The notes: generated by a model not told the origin, from the letters alone. DNA of 64,000 nt from Molossus alvarezi (GCA_037176705.1 CM073897.1:40203488-40267487), one strand, 5' to 3'; counted from the stretch's first letter, positions 44,760 to 57,159 are shown. Made by a program: numbers and translations.

Positions 44760-47700
44760 TTATATTCCACAAATAAGTGAGATCATGTGATATTTGTCTT
44801 TCTCTGCTTGGCTTGTTTCACTTAGGATAATACTCTCCAGGTCCCTTCATGTTGTCTCAAAGGATAAGAGATCTTTCTTTCTTACAACTGCATAGTACTC
44901 CATTGTGTATATGTACCACTGCTTTTTTATCCATTTTTCTACTGAGGGACATTTGGGTTGTTTCCAGATCTTAGCTATTGTAAATAGTGCTGTTACAAAC
45001 ATGGGGGTAGATATATTCTTTCTGATTGGTGTTTCAGGCTTTTTAGGGTATATTCCTAGAAGTGGGATCACTGGGTCATATGGCAATTCAATTATTAACT
45101 TTTTGAGGTAACACCATAGTGTTTTCTATAGTGGCTGCATCAGTCTGCATTCCTACCAGCAGTGTAGTAGAGTCCCCTTTTCCCCACACCCTCACCAGCA
45201 CTTGTTGTTTGATGATTTGTTGATTTCGGCCATTCTGACAGGTGTGGGTGATACCTCATTGTTGTTTTAATTTGCATCTCTCTGATGATTAGTGATGTTG
45301 AGCATTTCTTCATATGTCTCTTAGCCATTTGTATGTCCTGTTTGGAGAGGTGTCTATTTAGTTCCTCTGCCCATTTTTTAATTGGGCTCTTTGTCTTCCT
45401 TTTGTTGAGCTATATGAGCACTCCATACATACTGGAAATTACCCTCTTATCTGATATATTATTGGCAATTATGCTCTACCATAGAGTGGGTTGCCTTTCC
45501 ATTTTGTGGTTGTTTCTTTTGCTGTGCAGAAGCTTTTTAGTTTAATGTAGTCCCATGTGTTCATTTTCTCCTTTGTTTCTGTTGCTTTAGGTGATGTATC
45601 AGTGAAAATTCTGCTGTGTATGATGTCTGAAATTTTGTTGCCTACAGTTTCTCCTAGGATTTTTATGGATTCATGAGTCACATTTAAGTCTTTTATCCAT
45701 TTTGAGTTTATTCTTGTGTAGGGTGTAAGTTGGTGGTTTAGCTTAATTTTTTTGCACGTAGCTGTCCAATTTTTCCAACACCATTTATTAAAGAGGCTGT
45801 CCTTACTCCACTGTATGCTCTTGCCCCCTTTGTCAAATATTAATTGAGCATATTATCTTGGGTCCATTTCTGGGTTCTCCCTTCTGTTCCATTGATCTAT
45901 CTGTCTGTTCTTGTGCCAGTACCAGTCTGTTTTAATTACAGTGGCTTTGTAGTATAACCTGAAATCTGGTAATGTGATCCCTTCTACTTTGTTCTTCTTT
46001 TTCAGGATTGCTCTGGTTTTCAGGGTCTTTTTTGATTCCATATAAACTTTTGAAGTATTTGTTCTAGTTCTGTGAAGTATGTCGTTGGTGTTTTGATGGG
46101 AATTGCAATGAATCTATAGATTGCTTTGGGTAATATGATGTTAACTCTTCCAATCCATGAAAATGGTATGTGCTTCCACTTTTTTATATCTTCCTCTGTT
46201 ACTTTTTTCAATGACCTGTAGTTTTCTGCAAATATGTCCTTTACTTCTTTGGTTAAGTTTATTCCCAGGTATCTTAATTTTTTTTTGCCACGATGGTAAA
46301 TAGGATTGTTTTTTAATTTCTCTTTCTGTGAGTTCATCATTGGTGTATAAGAATGCCATGAATTTCTTGACGTTAATTTTGTATCCTGCTACTTGGCCAA
46401 ATTCATTTAAGTTTACTAAATTTTTGATGGAGTCTGTGGGGTTTTCTATGTATAATATTATGTCATCTGCGAATAATGACAGGTTCACTTCCTCCTTTCC
46501 AATTTGGATCCCTTTTATTTTTTCTTCCTGTCTGATTGCTGTGGCTAAGACTTCCAGTACTATGTTAAATAAGAGTGGCGAAAGTGGACATCCCTGTCTT
46601 GTTCCTGTTCTTAATGGAAATGATTTTAGTTTCTGACCATTGAATATGATGTTGGCTGTAGGTCTTTCATATATGGCCTTTATTATGTCAAGATATGATC
46701 CCTCTATTCCCCGATTGCTGAGCATTTTTATCAGAAATGGATGCTGGATTTTGACGAATGCTTTTTCACCAACTATTGATATGATCATATGGTTTTTATT
46801 TTCCTTTTGTTTATGTGGTGTATCACATTTATTGATTTGTGAATACTGTACCAGCCTTGCTTCCCTGGGATGAATCCCACTTGGTCATAATGAATAATTT
46901 TTTTTGATGTATTGCTGGATTCGATTTGCTAGTATTTTGTTCAGGATTTTTGTATCTATGTTCATCAGGGATATTGGCCTGTAGTTTTCTCTTTCTAGTG
47001 TCTTTTTCTGGTTTTGGAACTAGAATTATGTTGGTACCCTAAAATGAGTTTGGAAGTCTTCCTTCTTCTTGATTTTTTTTGAAATAGTTTGAGGAGAATG
47101 GGCATTAGTTTTTCTTTGAATGTTTGGTTAAATTACCCTGTGAAGCTGTCTGGGCCTGGGCTTTTCTTTGCAGGGAGAGTCTTGATTACATGTTCAATTT
47201 CTTTTGTTGTTATTGGTCTGGTCAAGTTTTCTATCTCTTATCGGTTCAGTTTTGGAAGACTATGTGTTTCTAGGAATTTGTCCATTTCGCTTAGATTGTA
47301 GAATTTGTTGCCATATAATTGTTCATAATATTTGTTAACAATCCTTTGTATTTCTGTGGTGTCATTTATCATTTCTCCCTTTTCATTTCTGATTTTGTGT
47401 ATTTGGGTTCTCTCTTTTTGTTTCTTGGTGAGTCTAGCTAAGGGTCCATCAATCTTGTTTATATTTTCAAAGAACCAGATCTTTGTTCATTGATTCTTTG
47501 AGTTGTTTCTTTGGTCTCCATGTCATTTATTTCTATTCTGGTCTTTACTATTTCCTTCCTTCTACTTGCTGTGGGGTTTTCTTTTTGTTTGCTATCTAGT
47601 TCTTTAAGTTGTGAGGTTAGAGAGGAATTAGAAATTTTTCTTGCTTCTTGAGGCAGGGCTGTAGTGCTATGAACTCCCTCTCAGAACTGCTTTTGCTGCA

Positions 47701-48565
47701 TCCCATAAATTTTGTGTTGTTGTGCATTCATTTTCATTGGTTTCCAGGAAGTTTTTAATTTCTTCCTTGATCTTCATGGTAACCCATTCATTGTTCAATA
47801 ACATGCTATTTAGCCTCCATGTTTTCAAATGTTTTTCATGTTCTTGTTACAATTGATTTCTAGTTTCATGCCATTGTGATCTGAGAAGATGCTTGATATG
47901 ATTTCAATCTTCTTGAACTTGTAGAGACTTAGTTTGTGCCCCAACATGTGGTCTATATTTTAGAATGTCCCATGTGCACTTGAGAAGAATGTGAATTCTG
48001 CAGTTTTGGGGTGTAATTCTCTGTAGATATCTATTAAATCCATTTGATCTAGTGCTTCATTTAGAGTCTATGTTTCCTTGTTAATTTTTTGTTTAGATGA
48101 TATATCCAGTGATGTCAGCGGGGTGTTGAAGTCCCCTGCTATAATTGTATTACTCTTTTTTTCTCCTTTGAAGTCTTCCAGAAGCTTTTTAATATATGTT
48201 GGTGCTCCTATATTGGGTGCATATATGTTTACCAAGGTTATATCTTCCTGTGGGGTAAATGCTTTCAATATGATGTAGTGGCCTTCTTTTGTCTCTAGTT
48301 ATGGTCTTCATTTTGAAATCTGCTTTATCAGATATGAGTATTGCTACCCCAGCTTTTTTTTTTCCTTTTTGTTTGCTTGAAAGATTTTTTCCCATCCCTT
48401 CACTTTCAACCTATGTGAGTCTTTTGTTGTGAGATGGGTCTCTTGTAAACAACATATATATGAGTCATGCTTTCTTATCCAGTCAGCTACTCTGTGTCTT
48501 TTTATGGGAGCATTCAAAACATTCATATTTAAGGTGATAATTGATCTGTACTTATTTATTGCCAT
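44760..48565 (-). pseudogene. L1 copy 2 ORF2 (endonuclease/reverse transcriptase), decayed
   Basis: ORF2p nicks DNA and reverse-transcribes L1 RNA. The start codon is at 48565 (MAINKYRSIITLNMNVLNAP). The endonuclease domain spans about 48565-47850 (CCLQETHLTTKDSHRL; VNIYAPNIGAPTYIK). The RT domain holds [16 protein letters not shown] and the catalytic FADD motif (46462-46473) within [15 protein letters not shown]. The C-terminal part, 45086-44847, holds MPYDPVIPLLGIYPKK and YTMEYYAVVRKKDLLSFE, where a TGG to TGA change truncates it relative to the sister copy at 23.46 kb. Numerous frameshifts divide the frame, so it is non-functional. Confidence 0.95.
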
Positions 48566-48607
48566 TTTTGTTTAGTGTGGTTATATTTTTCTTCCTATTT
48601 CTTCTAA

Positions 48608-49497
48608 TTACAGCAGTCCTTTTAGCATATCTTACAGGGCTAGTTTTGTGTTACTACATCCCCTTAGCCTTTTTTTTTTTTTTTTTTGTCTGGGAGGCTC
48701 TATTTTGAATGATAGCCTTGCTAGATAGAGTAGTCTTGGATTCAGATCCTTGTTTTTCATGACCTTGATTACTTCATGCCACTCCCTTCTGGCCTGTAGT
48801 GTTTTTGTTGAGAAGTAAGTTCAGAGCCTTATGGGGTTTCTTTTGTAAGTAACTGGTTGCTTATCTCTTGCTGCCTTTAGAATTCTCTCTTTTCTTTAAT
48901 TTTTGGCATTTTGATTACTATGTGTCTTGGCATGGGCCTGTTTGGGTTCTTCTTACTCGGGGCTCTCTGTGCTTCTTGAACTTGAATGCCTTCTTCCTTC
49001 ACCAAGTTAGGAAAGTTTTCTGTCACTATTTCTTCAAATATATTCTCTAACTCTTGCCCATTTTCTTCCTCTTCGGGAACTCCTATGATGTGAATGCTAT
49101 TACATTTCCAGTTGTCCCTCAGTTCTCTTAAGCTATCTTCCTGTTTTTTAATTGTTGTTTTTGTTGTTGTTGTTGTTTGTTTCCTGATTGGTTAATTTTT
49201 TTCTACCCTGTCTTCTAATTCACTGATTCTGTCCTCAGCTTCCTCTACTCTGTTGCTTAGTCCTTCCAATGTGTTTTTAATTTCTGCTATGTCATTCTTC
49301 ATTTCCACTTGGTTGGTTTTCAATGTTTCTATATCTTTACTCATGGTACTGATATCCTTACTCATACTGTTGAGCTTCCTCAAGATCATGGCTCTGAACT
49401 CTACCTCTGATAATGTGCTTAACTGCATTTCATTTATATCTTTTTCGATAGAGTTATCTTGTTCTTTCATTTGGGATTTATTTCTTTGTTTCACCAT
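48608..49497 (-). pseudogene. L1 copy 2 ORF1 (RNA-binding coiled-coil protein), broken
   Basis: ORF1p is the trimeric L1 RNA-binding chaperone. The frame from 49497 (MVKQRNKSQMKEQDNSIEK) has heptad-rich coiled coil (IETLKTNQVEMKNDIAEIK, NRVEEAEDRISELEDR). It then breaks at about 49190 in a (TTG)n-like low-complexity stretch. RRM/CTD text continues to 48608, with the typical MLKGLL ending. A TAA replaces CAA a few codons before the end, and a poly-lysine-like A run (48670-48686) has expanded. Confidence 0.9.
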
Positions 49498-51240
49498 TTG
49501 GGCTATCTCAATGAGTTTTGGAGCCTGTCAAATTTTCCCTGTGGGTGTTAGTGTTCTGCTGTTTGTGGCTCCCTCTACTGAGTTTGGATGAGCCTGGTGA
49601 GCCCACGTTAAACATCACTGTCAAGTCATATTTTTGTGGGTAGATTTGCAAGCCCAGGAAAGGTTCAGTTATCCTCTAGCTTTTTCCTGGTGGTTAGTAG
49701 TCTCAGTTACTCAGTGCCTTGGAAAGTATCCCTGGTATTCTGCATAAGAGGATTTCCAGAGGGTGGGATAAATGGTTGCTAATGAGCCTCAATTTGTATT
49801 TCTTTGCCTTCTTTGAAAGGCTGAATCTCCTGGGGGGTGGGGAGGGGTGGCTGCTACTTTTCCCCACAGCTCTGGGAAGGAGCACTCTGGCCACTGTTCT
49901 TTGTGGCTGCAACTCAGCAAAGACTCTGAGTGCTCTTCAAATCCTGGTTGTCCCCACAGAGTTCCAGCCCAGCCTGCTCTCCCTCTGCCATAGCCCCCAG
50001 GTGAGTGGCTGTGGCTATTTTAGTGCTCTGTCCTGGCTGTCTGTGCTGTGGAGTGTTCTTGGTCTGTATTCCCCGAGGGTGCTGCTCACAGCTAAGACTA
50101 CTGTTGTCCATGGGCTCCCAGCCCACCACCCTCTCAGGCTTCCACAGATCCTACCAGTTTCCCTTGTTATATGGTCCTGTCCTGCTGCTTTTCTGTTGCT
50201 TTTTTTTTTTTTTTTTGAGGATTTGTCTTTATTTTAGTTGTAATTCCCACTTGGGCCTGGGAGATCCTCTGCATAGCTTCTATTCACTCCACCTCCATTT
50301 TCATATCCTCTACACCTATCTTGTGAGCAGCTGGGTCACACAGGCCTTCCTGGTACCCCCCGCACCCTGCAGGTCCTGTGGGTAACTGGATTGCACAGTC
50401 CCTTTGGGGATCTGGCTCTATGCCTATGTTATGGCTTTCTGGGTTGCACAGGCCTCTCTGGTGCTTCAGCACTCCTCAGTTCCCACAGGTAACAGGATGG
50501 CACAGTCCCTGCTGGGTAGCACAGGCCTCTCTTGTTCCCCTGCACCTTGCAGTTCCCGAGGGTGGGCAGTTGGATAGCACCAATCTCTCTCGGGCTCTGG
50601 CTTCCCACTGCTCTTGTGAGTTGCTGGACCGTACAGGCCTCTGTGGAGCCCCAGGACCCGCTGCTGGTGGCTGGGGAGTGCTGCTGCCCTGTGGGGCTCA
50701 ACTCCTGCTCAACTTTTGCTGTAGTTTTTGGGGATGGGTCTCAGCTGGTGGTCTGTGCTTCTGTTGCCTGGGGATGGATGTCTGCTCCTCAGCCTCTGTT
50801 TCTGGGGGTATATCTGGACTCACATGGGGCTGCTACTATGGGGGATGGTGCTGGGCTCCTGGCTGTTCGTGGCTTCAGCAACAGGCACCTTGACAGCTCT
50901 GCTACTAGGCACTGGTCTGTGTTGACACAGGATATCCACTGGTCCGATGGTGCCAGGTGCACTGGTGGGCTTAGGTTGCTGGGCTCTAGTTGCTCCCACT
51001 GCCTCCTCCCAGGGAAGACCTGGTCTCTTTCAAAATGGTGGAACCTCCCCACTGCACAGGGAGAAGTGTCCTGAAGAGCCACTTATTGAGATAGCTGGCT
51101 GCTCCTGTCCACAGCACAGGAACCTTCTACTCCATGTCTCTGCACTGCTAGGGTTTGGTCGTCCACCTTCAGGTCCACTCACACTCTGTCACACACTAGC
51201 TCACTCTCTCATACACTCAACCTTCCTCTGGTCCTGCCTA
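49498..51240 (-). promoter_or_regulatory. L1 copy 2 5'UTR (promoter region)
   Basis: GC-rich 1.7-kb leader upstream of ORF1. It has two 73-bp-spaced monomer starts (50450, 50523) where copy 1 has four. It contains the donor-like sense motif GCT|GTGAGC at 50090/50089, used in the splice hypothesis for copy 1. The antisense strand has long open frames (50378-50893, 50532-51074). Confidence 0.75.
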
Positions 51241-51365
51241 TCTAAGACCATGTATTTTAGCTGACACATTATAGAGCTGTGGTATTTAAAATTGAAGGTA
51301 AATATGAATATCTAAATTATTGGCTGAAAACATAAGAACTAAGTGGGTGATTAGTTGTTCTAAGT

Positions 51366-51626
51366 GACTCCTTGAGCCTAGCCGGTGTGTCTTAATGTAC
51401 TGAGCATTTTCCCATGGACTGAGAGATCCTGGTTTGTCAAGGTACATGTCCAGGTTGCAGGCTCCATCCCCAGTAGGGGGCGTGATTGCATTTAACCTCT
51501 AGTCTCTCACAGGATTGGAGGCAACCAATGGATGTTTCTCACTTCAGTGTTTCCATCTCTCTCTCCCTTCCTCTCTCTAAAAAAATTAATAAAAACATAA
51601 ATAAAAAGAAAGAAAGGACTCCTTGA
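51366..51626 (+). mobile_element. VES SINE with a 30-bp foreign insert
   Basis: Body 51376-51616, 'gcctagccggtgtgtcttaa' to 'cttcctctctctaaaa'. TSD 'gactccttga' at 51366-51375 and 51617-51626. The body is interrupted at about 51482-51511 by sequence matching the LTR at 43883-43912 (28/30). Confidence 0.93.
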
Positions 51627-51839
51627 ACATGAGACTAAAAGTTCACCACCCACCCCACCCCAATAAGGTACTTATCAGAAAGGAGAAATGTTGTCCATAT
51701 GTTTAGAATATAACAAGAGCACTCAGAGCGTGGATTCTGTAGCTACCAGTTTAAACATCCAAAGAAAACTCATAAGAATTATGAAGAATTAATCATATAT
51801 TTGTATGTTTAATATATTTTGTTACTGCTAGACAGTAAG

Positions 51840-52170
51840 TCTACAAGTGTACTATGTATATGTTCACCAATGTATTGTCAGTAATTAGCATAGCATCTGA
51901 CATGTTGTAAGAACTGAATAAAAACTTTTTGAATGAATGAGTCAGAGAGACCTAGTTTTAGATCTTAACCTCAATATTTCTGTGACCTTGAACAAATTAC
52001 TCAAACTTTCCGAGTCTCAATTTCCTAAATATTTTTAATGATAACACTAACTTCTTTAAATTATTGGGAGTTTTAGTGTAATAATGCATGCAGGGTACTT
52101 ATCATGCAGCATGCCAAACAGTATGAATTCAATAAAAGTTACCAAGTACTACTATGGAAACCAAAGTTTA
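51840..52170 (+). repeat. L2 3' end followed by MIR relic
   Basis: 51840-51945 has the L2 terminus ('tagcatctgacatgttgtaa', 'tttttgaatgaatga'). 51950-52170 is MIR-like ('tgtgaccttgaacaaattac', 'aattcaataaaagttacc'). Confidence 0.6.
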
Positions 52171-53102
52171 AAGGGTGCAGAATGAATAACAGAAATAAAG
52201 TTTATGATTTAGACTCTATGGCCCACATTTTCATAAGCCATTCAATATGTTATTTCATGCAAACTCCTAGATTAAATTGAGTCCATTCTAATGATTATCT
52301 TGCACTTAGTAAATATTCATGATAACTGGATGAATGTACAAATGCATAAGCATAAATGTGGTATTCAAGTTCAACAAATAGGTATATGAGTATATGTCAT
52401 ATATACACTGATGAACAAAATATAATCTCTACACTAAAGATTTAGGGTATGTTTATGGGAAAATATCTAAATAGATCAATGCAATCAAGTATGATAAATA
52501 CTCTTTGGAAACACCTAAAAATTAATAATCACAAATATACATCCACAAAGCCACAGAATGAATGACTATGGGTGTATTGAAAAAGAGAGTTGAATATTCC
52601 AGAAGTTTTTCCCTTCCTTATCCTTTTATCACTTGAGGGGAATGTTTCCCATATTTTTTCACCTATTTCTCAGATGCATAAATTGAGGCAAAGAGAATGA
52701 TAGTGATTTGTTCAAGATTTTACTGCCCCGGAAATTTTATGCATGCAATCGGAGATCTCATCCAGTATACTTCATTTCAGTCTTTTAGTAGATAACAGTA
52801 TTTTTTATCCTAAATATACATGTCTCTAATTTAACCCTGAATATATAGTTATAACTCCACTGCTCTTTGTTAATATATTTTATGTCTTTATAAATTCAAA
52901 ACTTAACAAATCTCTTTAAGCACTCTTATCAGTGATGAGTGGGCCAGGGCAGTTCCAGACAGAAGTTACAGTGAAGATTTTGATTCTTAGAGTATTCAGA
53001 CCGGGTGAGTATCATCTCTTGTAGAATGAGGCCTTAGCATCAGTACAGTGGGACTAATAGAATGTGCTTATGTCAGAGAGCTACTGTGAATATTAAAAAT
53101 GA
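52171..53102. other. Unique-looking sequence, no gene seen
   Basis: No repeat or exon recognised. Confidence 0.4.
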
Positions 53103-53109
53103 TAAAGCA

Positions 53110-53320
53110 GCCTGACTGATGTTGCTCAGTGAATTGAGCGTGGTCCCATGCACCAAGAGGTCACCAGTTGGATGTCAGGGCATATACCCCGGTTGTGGGC
53201 TCCGTCCCCATTAGGGGGCTTGTAGGAGACAGCTGAGTGATGTTTCTCACCAATGTTTCTACCTTTCTCTCCCTCTCCCTTTCCCCCTCTCTAAAATCAA
53301 TAAAAACATTTTTTTTTTAA
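53110..53320 (+). mobile_element. VES SINE (classical form), diverged
   Basis: 'gcctgactgatgttgctcag' to 'ctctctaaaatcaataaaaa'. Short TSD-like 'taaagca' at 53103-53109 and 53322-53328. Confidence 0.88.
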
Positions 53321-53328
53321 GTAAAGCA

Positions 53329-54389
53329 TATATAAAGCCCAGAAAGTTTGCAGCTTGTGCTGGGTATTATTCATTTGGGGGTTCTCTTTCCCCTTCCCTG
53401 CCAAGATCTGCTACACTTCATGGTCCCATTGTCTTTGCAACTCCACCAGCGATTTCAGTGTCCAAGAAATAGCTTTATAAAAATAGCATTACAGAAAACA
53501 CAGGCCAGCAGGATGGGAGACATATTGCATTTTACTTATATAAGACAGTTAACTGCCTCTGTTATGTCTCTATCAACCCCCCTCCACCCCCAGCCCCAGC
53601 TGTATTACCAGGCCATTCCAGAGATTTTTTGAACTGTTACAAATTAGAATCCACGAGGGAAGGGCTCACTAGAGGACGTCACAGGCGAGGTTATCATTTT
53701 TTCCTTTTGAAGTTGGGTCTCATATCTTTTTCTCATTACAATCATTACTTTGAAATATGATTTTTTTAAACAGTAATTTTCTAGAACAAAAGGGATAATG
53801 CCATATTTCAAAAGCTTTACTGTGAAATTAAACCTTTGAACTACTGTGAAAGAAATTATTCCCTCAAGGCTACAAGGCTTAAAGGTTATTAAAAATTTAA
53901 TTTTAAAGAAGGCATCCAGGAAAAAAAAAAGGAAGAGTATAAATGCTACTTAGAACTCAGATTGCCCAATTTAATAACTCCCAGTGCTCCTATTTTTAAG
54001 TAATCTGGGAATGTGAACAAATGCACTCCCTCGTGTTCCCTGTCAAAGCAGCATGTCAACAGAGGGCTGGTGACGCCCCTCAGCGTCGCGGGCTTCCAGG
54101 CGAAGCGCGTGCCCCGCAGTCGGTCAGGGCACGTGGTGCCTTCTGCCAGCCCCACGGAAGAGATAATAGCTCAGGGTAGACGTATCACGTACAGGACACC
54201 CTGAACCCAAAGGATCCCCCACCGTCTCGGTGTTTTTGCCATAAGTAGCAAATATCCAAACTACAGTCTAGAAAATAGTCCATACCTGAAGGACGAGTGT
54301 GATTGGAAGTTTCAGTTCTCTCATCTGTGAAAGGAAAAGAATGTTCTCATCCTGTGATAGGGACATGTGAGTAACACCTCCATTAAACA
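53329..54389. other. Unique-looking sequence with a CpG-dense patch
   Basis: 54064-54190 carries about 13 CpGs ('ctcagcgtcgcgggc', 'ggcgaagcgcgtgccccgc') and an E-box CACGTG near 54129, unlike the surrounding DNA. Open frames cross it on both strands (54013-54204 +, 53946-54155 -). No product was recognised. Confidence 0.5.
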
Positions 54390-54575
54390 GGAAGTGTGAC
54401 CTTCCATCGCTTACTTTCTTTGTGCCCTGGTTTGCTCATCTGTAAAATGAGGGTAATGACAGTACTGAGCTCACCTACCTCACATAGGTGTCATGGAAAT
54501 GAAATTAATTTATGCATATACAATACAAGAGACAGTGCCTGCCACATAGCAAGTGTGATATGTTATTACTGTCAT
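54390..54575 (+). repeat. MIR SINE relic
   Basis: 'gctcatctgtaaaatgaggg', 'cacctacctcacataggtgt' and 'gtgcctgccacatagcaagt' follow MIR closely. Confidence 0.8.
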
Positions 54576-54909
54576 TATCAATTTTACCCTACAGTGTCTA
54601 GGTAAGGCAATGCATTCCTAAGAGACAAAGGTGAGTGGTTAAGTCCATGACCTTAGGGAGGTCACAGCAAGTAGCAGAGAGAGCCAAACAAGCAACAGCA
54701 ATAAAACATGGCAGCATTACAGGATAACAAAGCTGGAACATGATCAAGTTCCTTGTTTGTGATTTGGATCTGCCTGGGTGGTGACGGGGAAAGAGGAAGT
54801 GGTCAGGAAAAGCTTCCCTGAGAAAGTACAGCAGGAAAAGCTTTCTAAATACAGAGGATTGGAAACTCCTGGACAACGACTAAAGCCTTTTCCCAAGGGT
54901 CACTGTGGA

Positions 54910-55110
54910 AAAACAAATTCATGAAACCCTGGTTCTAAATCCTGACAGCACTTCAAAATCATTCATGAAGCTGCTGAAAGATACCATCCCCTCACCTCCT
55001 GAGACCTCCGGAGTCCTCCTGAGTCAGAACCTGCTGTTCTGGGGTCTAGGTATTGGTGATTTTAACAACCTATACGTGCAATTGTGAGGAACCAGGGTGG
55101 AGAGCCATTG
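54910..55110 (+). mobile_element. MER5-like hAT MITE, diverged
   Basis: 'aagctgctgaaagatacc', 'tgagtcagaacctgctgttc' and 'gtattggtgattttaacaac' match a MER5-type element by eye. Confidence 0.55.
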
Positions 55111-55434
55111 AGATAATGCACAGTGAAGGCACACTGTAAACAGCAAATTGCAATACAAAGGCTCTATATTGTTATTACTGCTTAAAATTTAAATACTTAG
55201 AGAGATCTCAAAGCCCCTTACAAGTACATGTGGGTTTTTTTTATTTTTTTATTTGTTTGTTTGTTTTGACAAGTATGTCCACACACCAGGGGTAGAAGTG
55301 GCAAGCGAGGCCTTTAATGACAAGCATTAGCAGTTGGACTTATAAAAGCTTTGAGTTGGGAAAATAACTAGAACTTGTGCTTAAAATTGAGGCCATGCCT
55401 CTGTTCTTCAGTGTCTTAAGGGACAACCTATGTT
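55111..55434. other. Unique-looking sequence, no gene seen
   Basis: T-rich stretch at 55237-55267, otherwise unremarkable. Confidence 0.4.
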
Positions 55435-55765
55435 AGGAGATCTTTTTTTTTTTTTTTCAAATCTTTATTGTTGGATGTAAAATATATTACAGATGTTCCA
55501 CATTTTTCCCTCATTGACCCCCCTCCTCCCCACTCCCGCCCCCCTACCACCTTTTCCCACACTATTGTCTGTGTCCATTGGTTATGCATATAAATTCTTT
55601 GGTTTATTTCTTCCAACCCCCTCAACCCCTTTCCCTTTGAGGTTTGTCAGTCTAGCAATGAATTTGTGCTTCTTAATCCCTTCACCTTTTTCACCCATTC
55701 CCCCAACCCCCTTCCCAACTGGCAACCAACAAAATGTTCTCTGTATCTATGAGAATGTTTCTGTT

Positions 55766-56046
55766 CTTCCTGTTCATTTTTTTTTTTTTTTTTTATCCTC
55801 ACCCGAGGATATTTTCCATTTTTTGTACAGATAGAGTGGGAGGGAGAGAGAGGAAGGGAGAGACAGACAGAAACATCGATGTGAAGGGACACATCGAGTG
55901 GCTGCCACCCGCACGACCAACCAGGGCCGGGGACAAACTGCAACCGAGGTACGTGCCCTTAGCGGGAACCGAACCCGGGTCTCTCCAGACCGCAGGCTGA
56001 CGCTCTAACCGCTGAGCCAAACTGGCCAGGGCTTCCTGTTCATTTT
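55766..56046 (-). mobile_element. VES SINE nested in HAL1 3'UTR, with TSD
   Basis: Body 55781-56031, younger form ('tatcctcacccgaggatatt' to 'gagccaaactggccagggc'). Perfect 15-bp TSD 'cttcctgttcatttt' at 55766-55780 and 56032-56046. It postdates the HAL1. Confidence 0.97.
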
Positions 56047-56078
56047 GTTTGTAGATTCCATTGTTGGTAGATATGTAT

Positions 56079-57159
56079 TCATTGCCATTTTGTTTGTTCA
56101 TACATTTTATCTTTTTCTTCAAAAAGACCCTTCATCATTTCATATAATAACAGTTTGGTAGTGATGAACTCCTTTAACTTTTTCTTGTCTGGGAAAGTTT
56201 TTATATGTCCATCGATTCTAAATGACAGCTTTGCAGGATAGAGTAATTTTGGTTGTAGGTTCTTGGTTTTCATCACTCTGAATATTTTTTGCCACTCCCT
56301 TCTGGCCTGCAAAGTTTCTTTTGAGAAATCAGCTGACAGCCTAATGGGAACTCCCTTGTAGGTAACTAGCTGCCTTTCTCTTGCTGCTTTTAAGATTCTC
56401 TCTGTCTTGAACCTTTTGCATTTTGATGATGATGTGTCTTGGTGTGGGCCTCTTGGGGTTCATCTTGTTTGGGACTCTCTGTGCTTCCTGGACTTGTATG
56501 TCTGTTTCCTTCACCAACTTAGGAAAGTTTTCTGCCATTATTGTTTCAAACAGGTTTTCGATTTCTTGTTGTCTCTCTTCTCCTTCCGGCACCCCCAAGA
56601 TGTGAATGTTGGCACGCTTGAAGTTGTCCCAGAGGCTCCTTACACTATCCTCATTTTTTTGGATTCTTTTTTCTTTTTGCTGTTCTGATTGGGGATTTTT
56701 TGCTTCCTTATATTCCAATTCGATGGTTTGCTCCTTGGATTTACATACTCTATTATTGAATCTGTGTAAATTATTCTTTATTTCAGTTAATGCCTCCTTC
56801 AATTCTAACTGTGTATCCATGATTTCTAACTGGTCCTTTTTTATGCTCTTGGGGCCCTCCTTAAGTTCACTGAGGTTCTCACTAAGTTCATTGAGCATCC
56901 TTATAAGCATTATTTTAAACTCAGTATCTGTTAGGTTGCTTATCTCCATTTCGCTTAGTTCTTTTATTGGGGTTTTGTTCTGTTTTTCATTTGGGACCTG
57001 TTTCTTTGTCTCCTCATTTTGGCTGCCTCTCTGTGTTTGTTTCTGTGTATTACTTAATGAGAGGTATGGGACTAGCTGAGACCCGATGTTGCTCGTTTGA
57101 AAGAATTTAGGGAAAACCTGAAGCAGGATCCAAGACCAGCCAATCTTTTGGTTAAGCAA
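56079..57159 (-). pseudogene. HAL1 ORF1 (L1 ORF1p-like RNA-binding protein), one frameshift
   Basis: From 57159 a 272-codon frame contains an N-terminal region and coiled coil (LKEGPKSIKKDQLEIMD; LKEALTEIKNNLHRF). The RRM-type core follows (SLWDNFKRANIHILGVPEGE; QEAQRVPNKMNPKRPTPR; HIIIKMQKVQDREN). The frame then shifts in an A/T run near 56385-56392 and ends early. The C-terminal domain continues in another frame, 56312-56079 (LQARREWQKIFRV by homology; NLQPKLLYPAKLSF; FPDKKKLKEFITTK). Apart from that single shift it looks well preserved. The true start codon is not certain. Confidence 0.9.

Larger units (their letters stand above)
44422..51259 (-). mobile_element. L1 (LINE-1) copy 2, nearly full length, with TSD
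   Basis: Body about 44443-51240, minus strand: 5'UTR (49498-51240), ORF1, spacer, ORF2, short 3'UTR and a degenerate A-tail at the left. The TSD is 'tctaaagaccatgtatttta' (44422-44441) versus 'tctaagaccatgtatttta' (51241-51259), one base shorter. The element lacks about 17 bp of 5' terminus relative to copy 1. Both ORFs are broken, so it is dead. It separated a neighbourhood that once held the LTR at 43.3-44.2 kb and the SINE at 51.4 kb close together. Confidence 0.97.

Noticed and set aside
46328..47301. Plus-strand frames of 70-102 codons across 46-47 kb and 49-50 kb
   Set aside because: They are antisense shadows of L1 ORF2, ORF1 and 5'UTR.
56606..57079. 157-codon plus-strand frame
   Set aside because: Antisense shadow of HAL1 ORF1.
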